Positions 1 through 12,042 of a stretch of 64,000 nucleotides of DNA are shown here, piece after piece. Source of the DNA: Lates calcarifer (taxonomy: Eukaryota; Chordata; Actinopteri; Centropomidae); the NCBI RefSeq assembly GCF_001640805.2, contig NC_066833.1, positions 15,934,813-15,998,812 of the forward strand, given 5' to 3'. Under the pieces are notes generated by a model, which saw only the letters and a list, made by a program, of their open reading frames with translations, was not told the origin of the DNA and did not search any database. A program made the position numbers and the translations under genes. How positions within the stretch are numbered: the stretch's first letter is position 1; every line of letters starts with the position of its first letter.

Positions 1-865
1 CCCAACCCTTGAGCTTTACTCACCACCCCTGAGTACGCAGACAAATACACACATGCTCTGTGACCGACCACCCAAACACAGTGTTTGTATGCCATTAGAG
101 CAGCTGGCAGTCGGCTGAGCGTCATGCTACAATATTGATGATGAGGGCCATCAACCCCCCCTGGGGGGCAAGCAGGATTTGTGAGATGTACACAAACACA
201 AGACTTCTCTCCCTCCCTTCTTTTCTTTTCACAGCTGTCTGTCACTCCTGTGCCACTCTTGTCCTCATATAGCAGCTTTTGCTGTGCTGTTAACTTCACA
301 ACTCCACACACAGAAAGAAAAAAAAGACTAGGAGGAGTATTTGTGTGTGTGTGGTCCAGCAGGATGCACAATGTTAGTTTGTTTCCATTCACACACAAAA
401 AACATACACAGGCCTATCCAGAGCCTCGTATGTGCAATGATTTTTAGGGAATGAGAATGATGTCCCTGTTGAAAGAAACTCTCCCACTGGCAATTTAGTT
501 AAACTGTGAGGTTGATTGTCTCCATAATGAAGCTCATAACTGGGCAAAGTGAAAACAATAATGGCATAATTGCTTCTCCTTAAGAAGATAAATACCATAA
601 CAAGCTATAGACTCAGCGCAGTCCTGGAAACCCAGCTGTAAATGGCTCGTTTCCACCACAGCACCGTGTTGTGTCGGACAATAGCTGTGCTGGATTCCAG
701 ATGTGTTCTTAGCTGGTTTAGCTTTGTGAACAAAGCTGCTGTGTGTTAATGTTACTCTGGACGCACAGTGAAGCGTTTAGTACAGAAGTGAGGTAACATT
801 TGGGGCCAATTTTTAACCCTACAACGAGAAGGATTTGAAGTTAAGAGAAATAAAGCCAAACTTAC

Positions 866-922
866 CTCAGCGTTGCACAGAGCTACGGACAGCAGAAGGA
901 GCACGGCGACACTTCGCAACAT
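866..922 (-). CDS. First coding exon (signal peptide) of an unidentified secreted or membrane protein; partial gene
   Basis: Read on the minus strand, an acceptor with a long T-rich tract ends in AG directly before an ATG at 922. The exon then encodes 19 residues, MLRSVAVLLLLSVALCNAE, a textbook cleavable signal peptide, and ends in phase 0 at a strong donor (GAG then GTAAGT). An exon that begins exactly at the ATG implies an upstream non-coding exon, probably in the GC-richer stretch at 1.0-1.25 kb. The rest of the gene lies left of the window; I found no second exon in 1-865. The shape (non-coding exon 1, signal-peptide exon ending just after alanine-glutamate) would suit a SPARC/FSTL1-type gene. 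FSTL1 lies near Ig-receptor genes on human 3q13, but the residues alone do not prove this, so no symbol is given. Confidence 0.7.
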
Positions 923-999
923 CTGGACATTAAAAAACAAAAAGAGAAAGTGAGGTTAAGTAAAGAAAGAAAGAACATCTGCCCCCCCTTCCTCCACGC

Positions 1000-1300
1000 T
1001 GCTTCCTTTGTTAGGTTGAGAAAACTTGTGTAAAATCCTACTTTTCAGTGTTCTACGTTACCATTTTTATAAAAGCTGCTCCGCTCAGAAAAAATGCTCG
1101 GAGGGTGGGAGCTGGTCTGGATGTTTGTCGGGGACGGAGTCGGGCAGGAGGTCCGTGATTTCAAGAAATCTGAGGAGCGCTGAGGAATTCGTGCCAGTCC
1201 GTCAGCCTCTCCTCCTCCTCTCTCACCGCCGCGGCCAATGAAAACGTCTGGAGTCCTCCGAGGACGTTTACAGAGGAATAGAGGAGGGGGGAGGAGCCGG
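1000..1300 (-). promoter_or_regulatory. Probable promoter and 5' non-coding exon region of the minus-strand gene at the left edge
   Basis: This stretch is richer in G, C and CpG than its surroundings and includes a CCGCGGCCAAT block near 1210-1220 (an inverted CCAAT box for minus-strand transcription). It lies just upstream of the signal-peptide exon, where a non-coding first exon is required. The exact start site and donor are not resolved. Confidence 0.35.
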
Positions 1301-1303
1301 GGA

Positions 1304-1305
<2 letters not shown>

Positions 1306-1345
<40 letters not shown>
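1306..1345. repeat. TG dinucleotide microsatellite
   Basis: An uninterrupted run of about 20 TG units next to the GC-rich promoter-like region. Confidence 0.95.
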
Positions 1346-1347
<2 letters not shown>

Positions 1348-2119
1348 CCAGATTCCTAATAATTACCTTTATATATTACTTTCTTTTCGTTCTACAAGAA
1401 ACGTTATTGCTGCCTGGACCATCACATCATCACCCACCCTTATAAAATCATTTCGCCTGCCTTTAGTCATTTTCTATTGCTGGACCCAAATGATATAGCT
1501 GCAGGCTAATTACCACTAATGGTCAGGTTGGTTTAATCAACTGTATTAATTGATTTTTGGTTACTAAGGGACAGAAGAACTGTAAACCAATCTGGTAAAA
1601 AAAAAAGTTCATGTGCATGTATTTTTGATTTCCATTTACCCAGCCAGGGGGGAAACAAAAAAGCAGACACTTGGAGATTGTGTCAGTTTACAGTACCACA
1701 GCTTTTGTCAGCTGAGAAATTCAGTTTATTTGACTACTCATCGGCTCTATTATTAGGAATGATGTGTTTTTTACATAGTGATTTAACTCAGCCAAATAAA
1801 ATTGTGTAACATCTGAAACTGGATTAATATAATGTGGACCATTAAGAGAACAAGAAATGTAAGCAGGCTGTAGCATTGATGTAGCTTTTGTGCACTTGAT
1901 GATGAAACCTAACCATACTATCACATTTCCTTTGATTGTTAATGAACCTATAACTGCAGTGAATTCCTCGGTACAAGTAAATCATAGCCTGTATGTGATC
2001 AAAGAATATCCCTGCTGTGACACTTTAGAAGCTTAAAACTATCTTCTTTTTTTTTAAAATCATATTTAATTTTTATTCAATTTTATCTGATTCCTCTGAT
2101 ATTCTCTCATAGTAACTGA

Positions 2120-2206
2120 GAATCCCTTTCATTTCACTGCATGTTCTACTCTGCATCTCTGCACATTTGACAAGTAAAGAACCTTGAACTTTGGATCTTG
2201 AAAATA
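2120..2206 (+). mobile_element. Possible LINE-type 3' tail fragment
   Basis: The segment ends in a motif of the kind seen at the 3' end of fish non-LTR elements (gacaagtaaagaaccttgaac followed by related repeats of ttgaactttg/ttggatcttg). No open frame of the element remains. Confidence 0.35.
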
Positions 2207-3289
2207 AACAGTTAGATGGACCCATTTATTAAATGAACGTAAATGACACAAATAAAAGTATGAAAGTTTCTGGCTGTATACCCATCATTTCTTTTATTTC
2301 TTTTATTTCCACATGATATCTTATTTCAGTTATTCAAGCTACATCATATGGTGTCCCTTTCTAGCCTCGTCCTTGAATCAGACCTACATTCAGAGAAGCC
2401 CTGCATGGAGACCTTTTTCCCCATGTGCTGAAAGATTAATGTTCAAAGGTTCTTATGATTTCAGTATTTCAGGATTACAAACCGCCGCTGGTGTGCATGC
2501 TCCGGCGAGGAGTAATTAAAGAGTGATTAAGAAGGACAGTCTGAGGCACTGAACACCGCAGCACACTTGAATTTTGAATAGAAAGAAGAGGATGAATGAA
2601 TTTTTCCCACTGCAAGCCATCAATTATATATAACTTCATCCCCTCTGAGGAAATCTACCTGTTTAAATAGATGCTGTGATTATTCGACACCCCGGGGCTC
2701 TTTGTTGAGTGTGTGTACTATTTGATAGCATGCAAGCATGGATTTGTGTGTGTGTGTTCTGGTGTTTTTCATTCAGCACTAATGTTGAATAACAAGTAGT
2801 GGAAAAACATGAAAGAAATTGCAGATTTTTTGAATTGAAAGATTAGTTTCAAGTTCTTAAGTGTTCTTCCTTTGCTAGTGGATATTTTGTCCTCCATATT
2901 ATCTCACTTGACCTTTGTGTGCCTCCCTATTTTGCCAGCATACAGGAAGCTGTGTGAAGGGAGAGGAAAAGTGTTTTTTTTTCTTTCTTTCTTTTTGTCC
3001 TTCCCTTTGGGAGTTACAAAACAAATCTTCAACTATGAAGCAAGGCAAGACAGGCAGAGACAACCTTAATTTAGCAAGTTGGTGAAATGACTGAGCTAAA
3101 CTGTTGCTACTTAACCTTCCAGGTAAAATGTTATAACATCACTGATGTCGATTTTCAGGTTTTGGGGAGTGCTACCACATATGTAGATTTTGTATAAAGC
3201 TTTTTGTTGCGCCAGAAGAAGCTACACAGAACCTGTCAAATTGTGGGTAACGTATGTATCAGGTTTCACAGAGAAAAAGACTGTGTGGA

Positions 3290-3292
3290 ATA

Positions 3293-3350
<58 letters not shown>
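3290..3350. repeat. AT microsatellite
   Basis: About 60 bases of nearly pure AT repeat. A second short AT run follows at 3372-3391 after a 21-base unique block. Confidence 0.95.
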
Positions 3351-3354
<4 letters not shown>

Positions 3355-3371
3355 GTCTTTCATGGTTTGCT
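3349..3371. repeat. 23-bp unit present twice, each beside a microsatellite
   Basis: The block reading tattatgtctttcatggttt plus gct recurs exactly at 4451-4473. The first copy sits between two AT runs. The second sits between a CA run and a TG run. Confidence 0.8.
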
Positions 3372-3907
3372 ATATATATATATATATATATGGTTCTGCA
3401 GCTTCAATTTTGATCATAAAAAAACAAAAACTGTCCATTTTGAGCCAGATATGGAAGGAGTGCATTGTTAAATCAGTGGAGAATTCATTTGCAAAGCCTT
3501 CACTGACAGTGTATTTTATTAATTTTCCCTCCAATCTCCACTTTTGTTTTACAATATTCGCTTGTAGCAGTTGAAGTATGATTGGTGGATTTATGATTGT
3601 GGTCAGATGCTTTTAGCACGTGGTTAATGGCTATTCTATTCTGATTTCTGAAAGATGCAAAAACGGCATCAACATCAGCTTTTTTCACATAAGGATTAAT
3701 TGAAATCAACATCCTTCTTTCTAACGCACTGACACACCCCCTTATACAAGAAGTAATAATAAATTTTTAAAAAATTTATTTTAAAAAATGGAAAATGAAT
3801 GAAGAGCAGCTTGATTGATATGTAACACAAAGGCTGATAGACAGTTCATCCTGTCATCATCTTTCTCAGTTTTTGCCACCTGTTAAGGTTTTTTTTAGTC
3901 TTTGCCT

Positions 3908-3958
3908 GCACACACACACACACACACCACACACACACACACACACACCACACACACA
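3908..3958. repeat. CA microsatellite, twice interrupted
   Basis: A CA repeat of about 50 bases broken by CC steps. Confidence 0.95.
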
Positions 3959-4388
3959 TGAAATGTGTGTGAAATATTAAACACAGGCTCAGAAAAGGAT
4001 ACACATCCAGAGCAGGTTTGCTTTCACCATGTTCTGCAATCAGCTGGGAGAAGATGAATACTTAATCAGACAAACTGTTTAATCTCGCTTCTTGCTGCAA
4101 CATCCAACAAACAATACATACTCCCTCTCCAAACCATCAGTGTAAAATCTGTGTTAGCTGCTACCACCGATTTAAATCCATGCACTGTGCACACACATGC
4201 ACATACAAGTGAACCATGCAGTATTCAAGATGGAGAACAGAGGTATTAGCTCCTCTGATGTCTCTCTGTGTTCTGCCGGGAGCTTTCCAAGAGGCATCTC
4301 AAATATTCACAAACATCCATCAATGCCTGAAAGGGTCAGACTAGCCACGGTCACACAGAATCACTCTCACAGATAGACTTGCAGGGAA

Positions 4389-4530
4389 AACACACACACA
4401 CACAAACACACACACACACTCACAAAAAAAACATACACATACACATTTTCTATTATGTCTTTCATGGTTTGCTGAAGTGTGATTCAGAAGCATTGTGTGT
4501 GTTTGTGTGTGTGGTGTGTGTGTGTGTGTA
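4389..4530. repeat. CA run followed by TG run around a short unique core
   Basis: A CA-type run at about 4389-4423 and a TG-type run at about 4491-4530 flank the second copy of the 23-bp block. In single strands they could pair as a hairpin. Confidence 0.8.
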
Positions 4531-5069
4531 GACACTTCAAGAGCTTGTGGTGAATTGATAAGAAATGTATATGTGTCATATGGCATTGGCAATGTAGACA
4601 GCATAGATATGTGTGTGAAAGTGTGTGTGGTTGAAGATTGAGGGTTGAGGGTTGAGGCTTCCTGTGGTCGGTCCATTTGTGTGTGGGAGGACCCTGCAAA
4701 GTCTGATCATACGGTCTGGACTCCTGTTTCACTCTGTTATGCACAGTATCACTCTGCCCTCATAATTTCCCAGTTGTGCATATTGAAGAGAGGGAAGGAG
4801 GGATGAGAAATGCAACCAAAACAGCTAATCAGTGCTAATCATTGCGAAGGACAAATGGTTTACAGAGGTTTCTCTGTCCTTAATGGGCGAAAATGAGACG
4901 ATGCTGAGAGAATTCACATGTTTGTTGGTGAAAAGCAGTGTTCTCTTTTCTCTTGTTAGCCCAGCCTCTTCTCACTCAGTCTCTGGTGAATAGGGCAGGG
5001 CACCTGCTGACCGCCATTACCGAAGACCTCATTTGTTAACCTGGCATTTGGAAAACACAGAACTGCACA

Positions 5070-5125
5070 CACACATGCATGCACGACCACACACTCACAC
5101 ACACACTTGCACACACAAACACAAA
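5070..5125. repeat. Impure CA microsatellite
   Basis: Broken CA repeats; the open frames reported across it are low-complexity Thr/His translations. Confidence 0.85.
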
Positions 5126-5414
5126 CAGTGACAAGAAGGAAACACACTCAACAATGCATACAGAGTGGGAGGGATATGTGTGCAAGCAAGTATGTATATT
5201 ACATCAGACATCACAAAGCACTGATGCCCCTTCACACACTCTCTCTCACACACACACACTCACAACTTTGCCCCTTCTGTCAAATAAATTGAAGAAGCTT
5301 GCTTTTTTTTTCTTCTGGCAGTTCCAGTTCCCTCTGCAGACCTTTTGTCAACCTGTACCCTTTAAATAGATCTTCAGCCTGTAATCAAATTCTGCTCCAT
5401 CAGCCCTGCATTAA

Positions 5415-5417
<3 letters not shown>

Positions 5418-5475
<58 letters not shown>
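5418..5475. repeat. GA microsatellite
   Basis: About 28 uninterrupted GA units. Confidence 0.97.
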
Positions 5476-5477
<2 letters not shown>

Positions 5478-8400
5478 GAAGGCAGGGATCGCAGCAAAGA
5501 AGCTTGCATGGTAACACATTATAATACAGTCTGCAATTTACAGAGTAAACAGAGTAATTTTCTTGAAAGAACCATGTACAGGAAGGTACAGAGAAAAGGA
5601 ACAAGGGAGTAACAAAGGAGAAAGTCAGTTGCTCTCAACTGACAGTTTATTACATAAACATAACTAAAACAAATGTAGTTTTATACAAGAACACTGCCAT
5701 AAATTATACCATTAGAGAGATTATAATGTTAGTTTTTGCTGAAGTAGTTTTGGAGAGTGATTCATTCAACTTCATGATGATATTTTAGGTTGCCATTTGT
5801 TTTATAGAGGACTATTCTAAAAAAAAAAAAAAAAACATAAATACACTGTGACTTATAACAAACTGCATACTGGGGATGTATTATAAAGTGTCTCTGCTTT
5901 TACCAGTTGGTAGCACAGCACCTGCATGAGCCTTTATGGAACCACAGCAAAGACTAGAGCTTCAATAACAGACCTTGTTGTCTGCTTAACAGACTTCTGT
6001 GCTTCTTTAGCAATGCTAATGCCACTATGCCTCCAGCTGCCAAAATGCAATCTCTCTCTCTCTCCCTCCCTCTCTCTCTCTCTCACACACACATACATTT
6101 TCTTTGCATATGCTGACCTTTTGCATTGCTGTTGCAAGAGAAGTAAGAAGTAGCAAAAAGTTGATTACAGCAGCCCCTGCTGGTGAACAATACAATTAAA
6201 GCACTTCCTCACTGCTTTAAAGCCGTCTCAGTTTTTCCACTACCTCACTACCACTTCCCTCTCCCCATATGTAATCAACCCTGCTTTGCTGAGAAAATGC
6301 ACAACCTGTCATTTATTATGCTATATTTAGTACATCCTGGATGAGCACAATGACACTGACACTGTGATTATGACTCTGAATAACACGCCAATGCTGGTAA
6401 AGGCCAGAGAGCATGTTACATGCTTAAGATCAGTCTGGAGGTTGCACAAATCCCATGTATCTATTTGAAATGTACTATCAATAATGTGTCTGTGACTCTG
6501 ACACCTATAAAAAGTGTTAGTTTCCTGTTCCTGTTCTTTTTTGACAGTTGGGTCTGTGAGCTCGATGTGTGTGTATGTGGGCAGCAATAAAGGAAATGAC
6601 ATTCATCTTGTATTGCTTTGGAGCCTGTGTGGTGAATATATATATTCACGTGTGTATTGTTTGCTGTAAACTACAGCTTAACTCATAACCCTCTAGCTTT
6701 TGATTCAACCTTTCTCTTCATTACTTTGAAGTTGAGATGTAGATGAGTACAGGTGCCATTTTCCAATCAAGGCTACACCAAAGACTAAAATGCATGATAC
6801 TGGTGTGATGCTGGTCATTAACCTTTCCACTTGGTTGTCTAGCTCCAGCACCTGGTGCATTGGCCAATGACCGAAATCGATCTTTGTCCCTGCTCATAGT
6901 CCAGATGAGAATGATTTGTACATCACATCATTAAACACAGTTCCTTAATAAGAGGATGTCTTTTTAATAAATGCTCTGTTTTATATTTTAACTGGCATCT
7001 CAATATCAGACTGTCTTACCTTTGAAACGTGAATGTATTTTAATGATATGCAGTTGCTTTGAAGCTTGATTTAATGTTTAGTTTTATGGCACTCACCTTA
7101 AATACCTCTGAAATGATAATTGCTATCAAGGATTTCATCATCCTTTACATTGCACTGCTGCCATGTGATTGGCTGATTGCATGAATGAGCAGGTGCACAG
7201 GTTTTCCTAATAGAGTGCTCTGTGAGTGTGTACTACATAAACCAGTTTTAATAGTTTATGAAAAAGAACAAATATTTGCTTGAGAATACACTACTGTTTA
7301 TCACATGTAATTTTGTTTTACTATAGTGTCATTTCTATTTTTATTGTACAGTCTGTGAGTAAATACATTTCATTTTTGAATAGATATCCTTCTTCCTCTG
7401 TAGCTGCTCCATTAAAACATGTAGCTACTAGAGTTCAACAGAACAGTTTTAAGATGTAGGGCTACGGCCAGTGCATGAAATCTTTACATTTAAAACCAAA
7501 TGAACCAAGGAAACAAATCTGACATTAATACATTAAAGCATGGTCTTTAACAGGCTTCAGCTAGACGTCTGTGCTCCCCCTCACCACCCGCCACCCCCAT
7601 GAGTACGTTATTTGTTTCAGTCAAAACAAACTATTAGATCACTGGTGTGTTTCCAGGTGAACAGGACTAAGTCTCCAGATCTACAACTGGAAAGGAAATG
7701 GCACATTTTATGAAAAAATGAATTAGGCTGGCAGTATTTGCACCATGTCTAATTGGGGATCCATATTTTTTAAAAGCTAAGGCCGCTGGCAGAGAGAGCA
7801 CAAGGCTATTCTGGAAATATGACAGATTTCATACTTGTAAATAGTGCTTAAGTGTCTTGTTATCAACACAGTGAAGTAGAGTTAATCAGAAAACATGCTG
7901 TTAATTACAGAGTGCACAATATGGCAGTTTGAAATTCTTTTAATGGTGAAATTTTAAACAGGACCTTAAGGCTGGTTATATTAGATTACAGTTGTTCATT
8001 ATTTTGTTGTGTTGATATCCTCGAAGAAAGAGCCAAGAGAGTTCATGTCTGTGCATATGTAGCACTTATAACTTTATACTTCACTGACTTTTGTAATGGC
8101 AGGACATGATTCAGGACCAGTGTAACGATTAGGTGTGAACAGTTATTGTTGATATGAGCCCAATCAAACCCTCAACATGTTGTGCAACTGTTAAGTGTCA
8201 GTTAACAGAGTGAATCTAGCTTCACACTGTGGGTGAAATGTATTGAACACCATGCAGAGGTGTTTTTTTTCCTTCAGTTGAACATCGACTCATTTCACAT
8301 GTGAATGTTATATTGCAGTTTATTATGTGACTGAAATGAACCAGAATAATGATCTGTGGTATAATTGTATTCCCAGTTTATTTTCAAGAAAGACAGAGCA

Positions 8401-8490
8401 TAAATTATTGTGTGTTGGTATGATTCCCATATGACTTTATGTTTCAGGAAAGGTGTGACACACATTTTAGTTCTGAGCTTAGCTAAACAG

Positions 8491-8541
8491 CAACTAACCA
8501 CTTCCTTTTCTCTGTGCCTCCTCCACAAATACATTTAAAGG
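8491..8541 (+). promoter_or_regulatory. Conserved proximal promoter of single-V Ig gene copy 1 (RUNX/ETS-like composite)
   Basis: AACCACTTCC at 8496-8505 joins a RUNX-type core (AACCAC) to an ETS/PU.1-type core (GGAAGTG on the minus strand), followed by a TTTAAAG TATA-like motif about 30 bases later. The same block precedes all three tandem copies about 70-80 bases before the ATG. Binding is inferred from motif shape only. Confidence 0.45.
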
Positions 8542-8577
8542 CTGAATGTGATGTTCCAGTCTGTCTCTGTCTGTCTG

Positions 8578-11500
8578 ATGGTCATCATGTTTCATCTAAT
8601 CCAAGCAGCTCTGCTCTCTGTTCAGCTGTTTGTTGTGTCTCATGTCTTTGCAGGTACAGTGGAGATTTATGTTTTTGATGTGTGTTTTTTTCTGCAGATG
8701 TTATTACAGATTTAATCAAATATTGACTGATTGTTTCCTTCCATGTCAGGGACTCATTCAGTTGACCAGAGGAATATACTGGGTGTTCAGAGGAGACTAC
8801 ATCACCTTCACTTGCAACATATCCATGAACAACACATTACAAATCAACTGGACCAAAGACAGATTCCTTTTTTCTCATGCACTGCTAAACAATCTGACTT
8901 TTTCAAACTTCACCTCTCACAGAGTGAGAATAGACCTTGACTTTCACTCAAAGCTGAGTATTTCTAATGTTCAGCATGACGACGCAGGAATGTACGTATG
9001 TAATGTAACTGACAGAAAAGGCACAAACACTATTCAGTGGAATTTAACTGTGTCTGAGAAACCTGAAGGTAGGTAGGGCACAAAGCAGGGCTAATCACTT
9101 CTACACCAGACACAGTGAATTTCAGAGCTCAAACTTCATGCTACTTGAATTAATTCACATCTGATTTTGTACAGAAATAAACTCATCATGGTATTTTCTC
9201 TACATACTCACACCTGTCATTGGAGTTCTTCTATGTGGCATCACTTCAGCTGTCTGCCTCTGCAGGTGAGTAATCATTTTTAATTTTCAGATTTGTGAGT
9301 ACAAGCAAATTAATTTTGCTCTTTTCTGTTCTGGTGCAGAGCAGCTGTCAGTGCTGAGAACTAAGACTGATTTGATTTTAAAGCTCAGTCACAGATAATA
9401 ATATCATAATGATAGATAATCACGTCTTACCAAAACTGCAAACAAATCATTCTTACTTACCCCGATGGATATCTTGCCATCTTAGGTTTCTATATCCAAG
9501 TTGATAAGTATCTGTAATTTTGCTTCCAACCCAATTAAAAATGGTGCTTGGAGATTTCTTTATTATACTCATAGAGTTGACTTAGTTAAAACTGAAACTT
9601 CTTGACCTTGGAAACAGTTAACTATACAGTCTCACCACAAGGCCCACTCAGTAGATGTTTTATAGTCCCAAGCCAAGTTCATTATTATTATCATTCATTA
9701 TCTATACCACTTAGCTGTTAAGGGTCATGGCTGACATTGGGCGAGAGGTAGGGTACACCCTGTACGGATCGCCAGTCCATCACAGGGCCAACATATATAG
9801 ACAAACAACCATTCACACTCACATCACACATAATTTAAAGTCATCCATTAACCTAACATAATACAGATGGTGGGAGGAAGCTGGAATACTCAGAGAGAAC
9901 CCACGCAGGCACCGGGAGAATATGCAAAGTCCACACAGAAAAGTCCCGGGCAAACAGGGGCTCGAACAGTGAACAGTGCTAACCACTACCCCACCATGCC
10001 GCCCTGGGGATATTCACAGCATTTATTTTTTACAGTTACAGTTACAAGTCAATGTTAAATGCCAAGATATTTGTGTAACAGTAGCCGAAGGAAAACAGAA
10101 GGTCAGTGAGCTGACACAGGAAAGTCAACTAACCAGACATACAGTATCTTAAAGAACATTATCTGACATAAAAAAATTGTTTCCTTATCTTATTTAACTT
10201 TTCATTTCAAAGAAGAAAAAGGTGTTATTGTTATTGTTATTATCTTTCTACAGTTACAATTCTCACTAAAGCATCCCATCAAAACAAAATCGTTACTGAA
10301 TTGACCTGGTGGTGAGATTGATCTATCAATTTGAAAAAAAACAACAAAAAAAAAAAAAACAAACTATATGCTGTTTTTATTTTATATCTCTTTCCAATGC
10401 TGTGATCATCATACACAAAGCTTCATTCTCCTGTATTGGGTGAATCAACTCTTTACATCTCTATTTTCATGACAGATCAAAAACTGACATATGCAGCTAC
10501 AAGTAATTTACTGACCTTGAAATGTCCTTTGTCCTGTGGTTGAAATGTTTTTGTGAACGGCATTCAGCGCGAAACTGGGGTGAAACACAAAGTGCTGCTC
10601 ATGGGAAATGAGGTCAGGGCCACAGTAACTGTGTGTAATTTTTTTTTTTTTCCCAAATAAAATACATCTAAAGTTCCCTGAAATTAATCATTCAAAATTG
10701 GTAGAGCAGAAAAGCAAAAGTAAAAAATCTGACAAAGCGTTCAGTATCACCACCAGACTTCTTTAACGCCCAAAACATTTTGGAGCTTTTATTAGCTTTG
10801 GTAAATGCACCATTCATGACTGGATACGACCTGGCCTGTGGTTGCTGCAGAGCCAATACACATAGATACACTGTGGTTACATGCATCAGCTTCTGTTTTA
10901 TGCAGCTACAGACACACTGTAGCTGGACCGGTGCTTTGATCTAACTGTAGAGTCTTGCAAACAGATATACTGTTTGACAGTTGATGCATTGGGCTTAGAC
11001 AAGCTATTTCTTAACTTTAAGTTTTGCCAATAACAGCATTACTGTCATAAGTAAGAAACAAACAGACAGACATTGTACAGAACTACATGGACCATTGTGT
11101 TACAAAATAAAAACAAAATTAAAAAAGAGCTGGCCAGAATGTTAAAGGATAATTCATTTTGATGAGGCACAAACTTCTCTTTGTTTCATTTGCATAATTT
11201 GCCAGTTTGTGTGCAGCTGTGTGAAATAAAAGTATGCTGTGCAAAACACTATCACCTGGAATAGTTGTTTTTTTAATAAAGGACTGCAAATAATGATTAC
11301 TTTCATCACTGACTGAACTTATGGTTAAGTTTTCAAAATGATCCATTTATTGTTTAGTTTATAAAATGTCAGAAAATAATCAGTCAAATCAAAACTATCG
11401 ATCACAGTTTCCCTGACTATGAACATCTCTTCTAACATTTTTTTTTGTCCAACCAACACCAAATGATATTCAATTTACAATCAGCAAATCATTACACTGG

Positions 11501-12042
11501 AAGACTGGAACTAGAAATATTTTGGTCTTTTTGCTTGAAAAATGATTAAAATTATGAATCAATGATCAAAACAGTTGCATATTAATGAACTAATTGATCA
11601 ATCAGCTGTTTATTTCAGCTCTGCTCATTGTTATTACAAGACCTCAGTGTACTTTACATTTAACTGGTTTATCTGGGTTTATTCTCCATTGTCCCATGTG
11701 TGAACTCTCATTTAATGCAACACCTGAATTGAGATGGATGTCATTACGGGTCATGTCTTGATCTCTGCAGAAAACTCAGGACCAGGACATCAAATCAGGA
11801 CCCAGTCCAGGACCAGGTTCACCCTCAGTCAAGAGGAGAGGTCAGAGGAACTTTGCATCTTCACACTGTCATGTTTCTGTACTTCTCTTTTCTCTCTCTG
11901 AGAAATCATTGAACTTTACATTTACTTTTTCTCTCTACAGAGAGTCCTCTCTCAACCACAGGCTGTCACACACACTAGGACAAATAACAAGAAGAGGAGT
12001 CAGTACACAGAGAGGCTTAATTCAATCTATGGTCTTTACTGA
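8578..12042 (+). pseudogene. Single V-type Ig receptor gene, copy 1, with a 1-bp frameshift in the Ig exon
   Basis: Five exons align with copies 2 and 3: signal peptide 8578-8653, Ig domain 8750-9068, membrane segment 9175-9265, tail exons 11771-11840 and 11941-12042 (TGA). Phases are 1, 1, 2 and 0. The Ig exon is 319 bp against 318 bp in both paralogues. The difference is an extra G in the GGG at 8781-8783, which shifts frame before the first cysteine. Downstream of it the Ig frame is open, with the cysteines, the ITFTC and DDAGMYVC motifs, several N-glycosylation sites and a W-containing C strand. The cytoplasmic end reads through to SIYGLY, longer than copy 2, because two bases are missing near 12015. 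Intron 3 carries a fish dispersed repeat (9691-10005). AATAAA signals lie at 12054-12059 and 12235-12240. An assembly error or a rescued alternative start cannot be excluded. Confidence 0.7.
9691..10005 (-). mobile_element. Dispersed teleost repeat, near-complete copy, inverted
   Basis: Read on the minus strand it has the familiar order: ggcggcatggtggggtagtg, header with cacagaaaag, ttgcatattctcc, tgggttctctctg, cctcccaccatctg, gatggactggcgatc, then a Tyr-less tail ending tataccac-like. It has relatives at 21566-21775, 22748-22960 and 39772-40045 in this window. It lies in intron 3 of Ig gene copy 1 only, so it arrived after that copy separated from the others. I recognise the family but not its formal class. 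Confidence 0.8.

Larger units (their letters stand above)
1346..8490. other. Intergenic region with no gene found; microsatellite-rich
   Basis: I find no splice-flanked coding exon on either strand. Open frames here are short and mostly run through CA, AT, CT or GA repeats. The content is simple repeats, a possible LINE 3' tail near 2.1-2.2 kb and otherwise unremarkable AT-rich sequence. Confidence 0.6.

Noticed and set aside
3190..3574. Tyr/Ile repeat open frames
   Set aside because: They are translations of the AT microsatellite.
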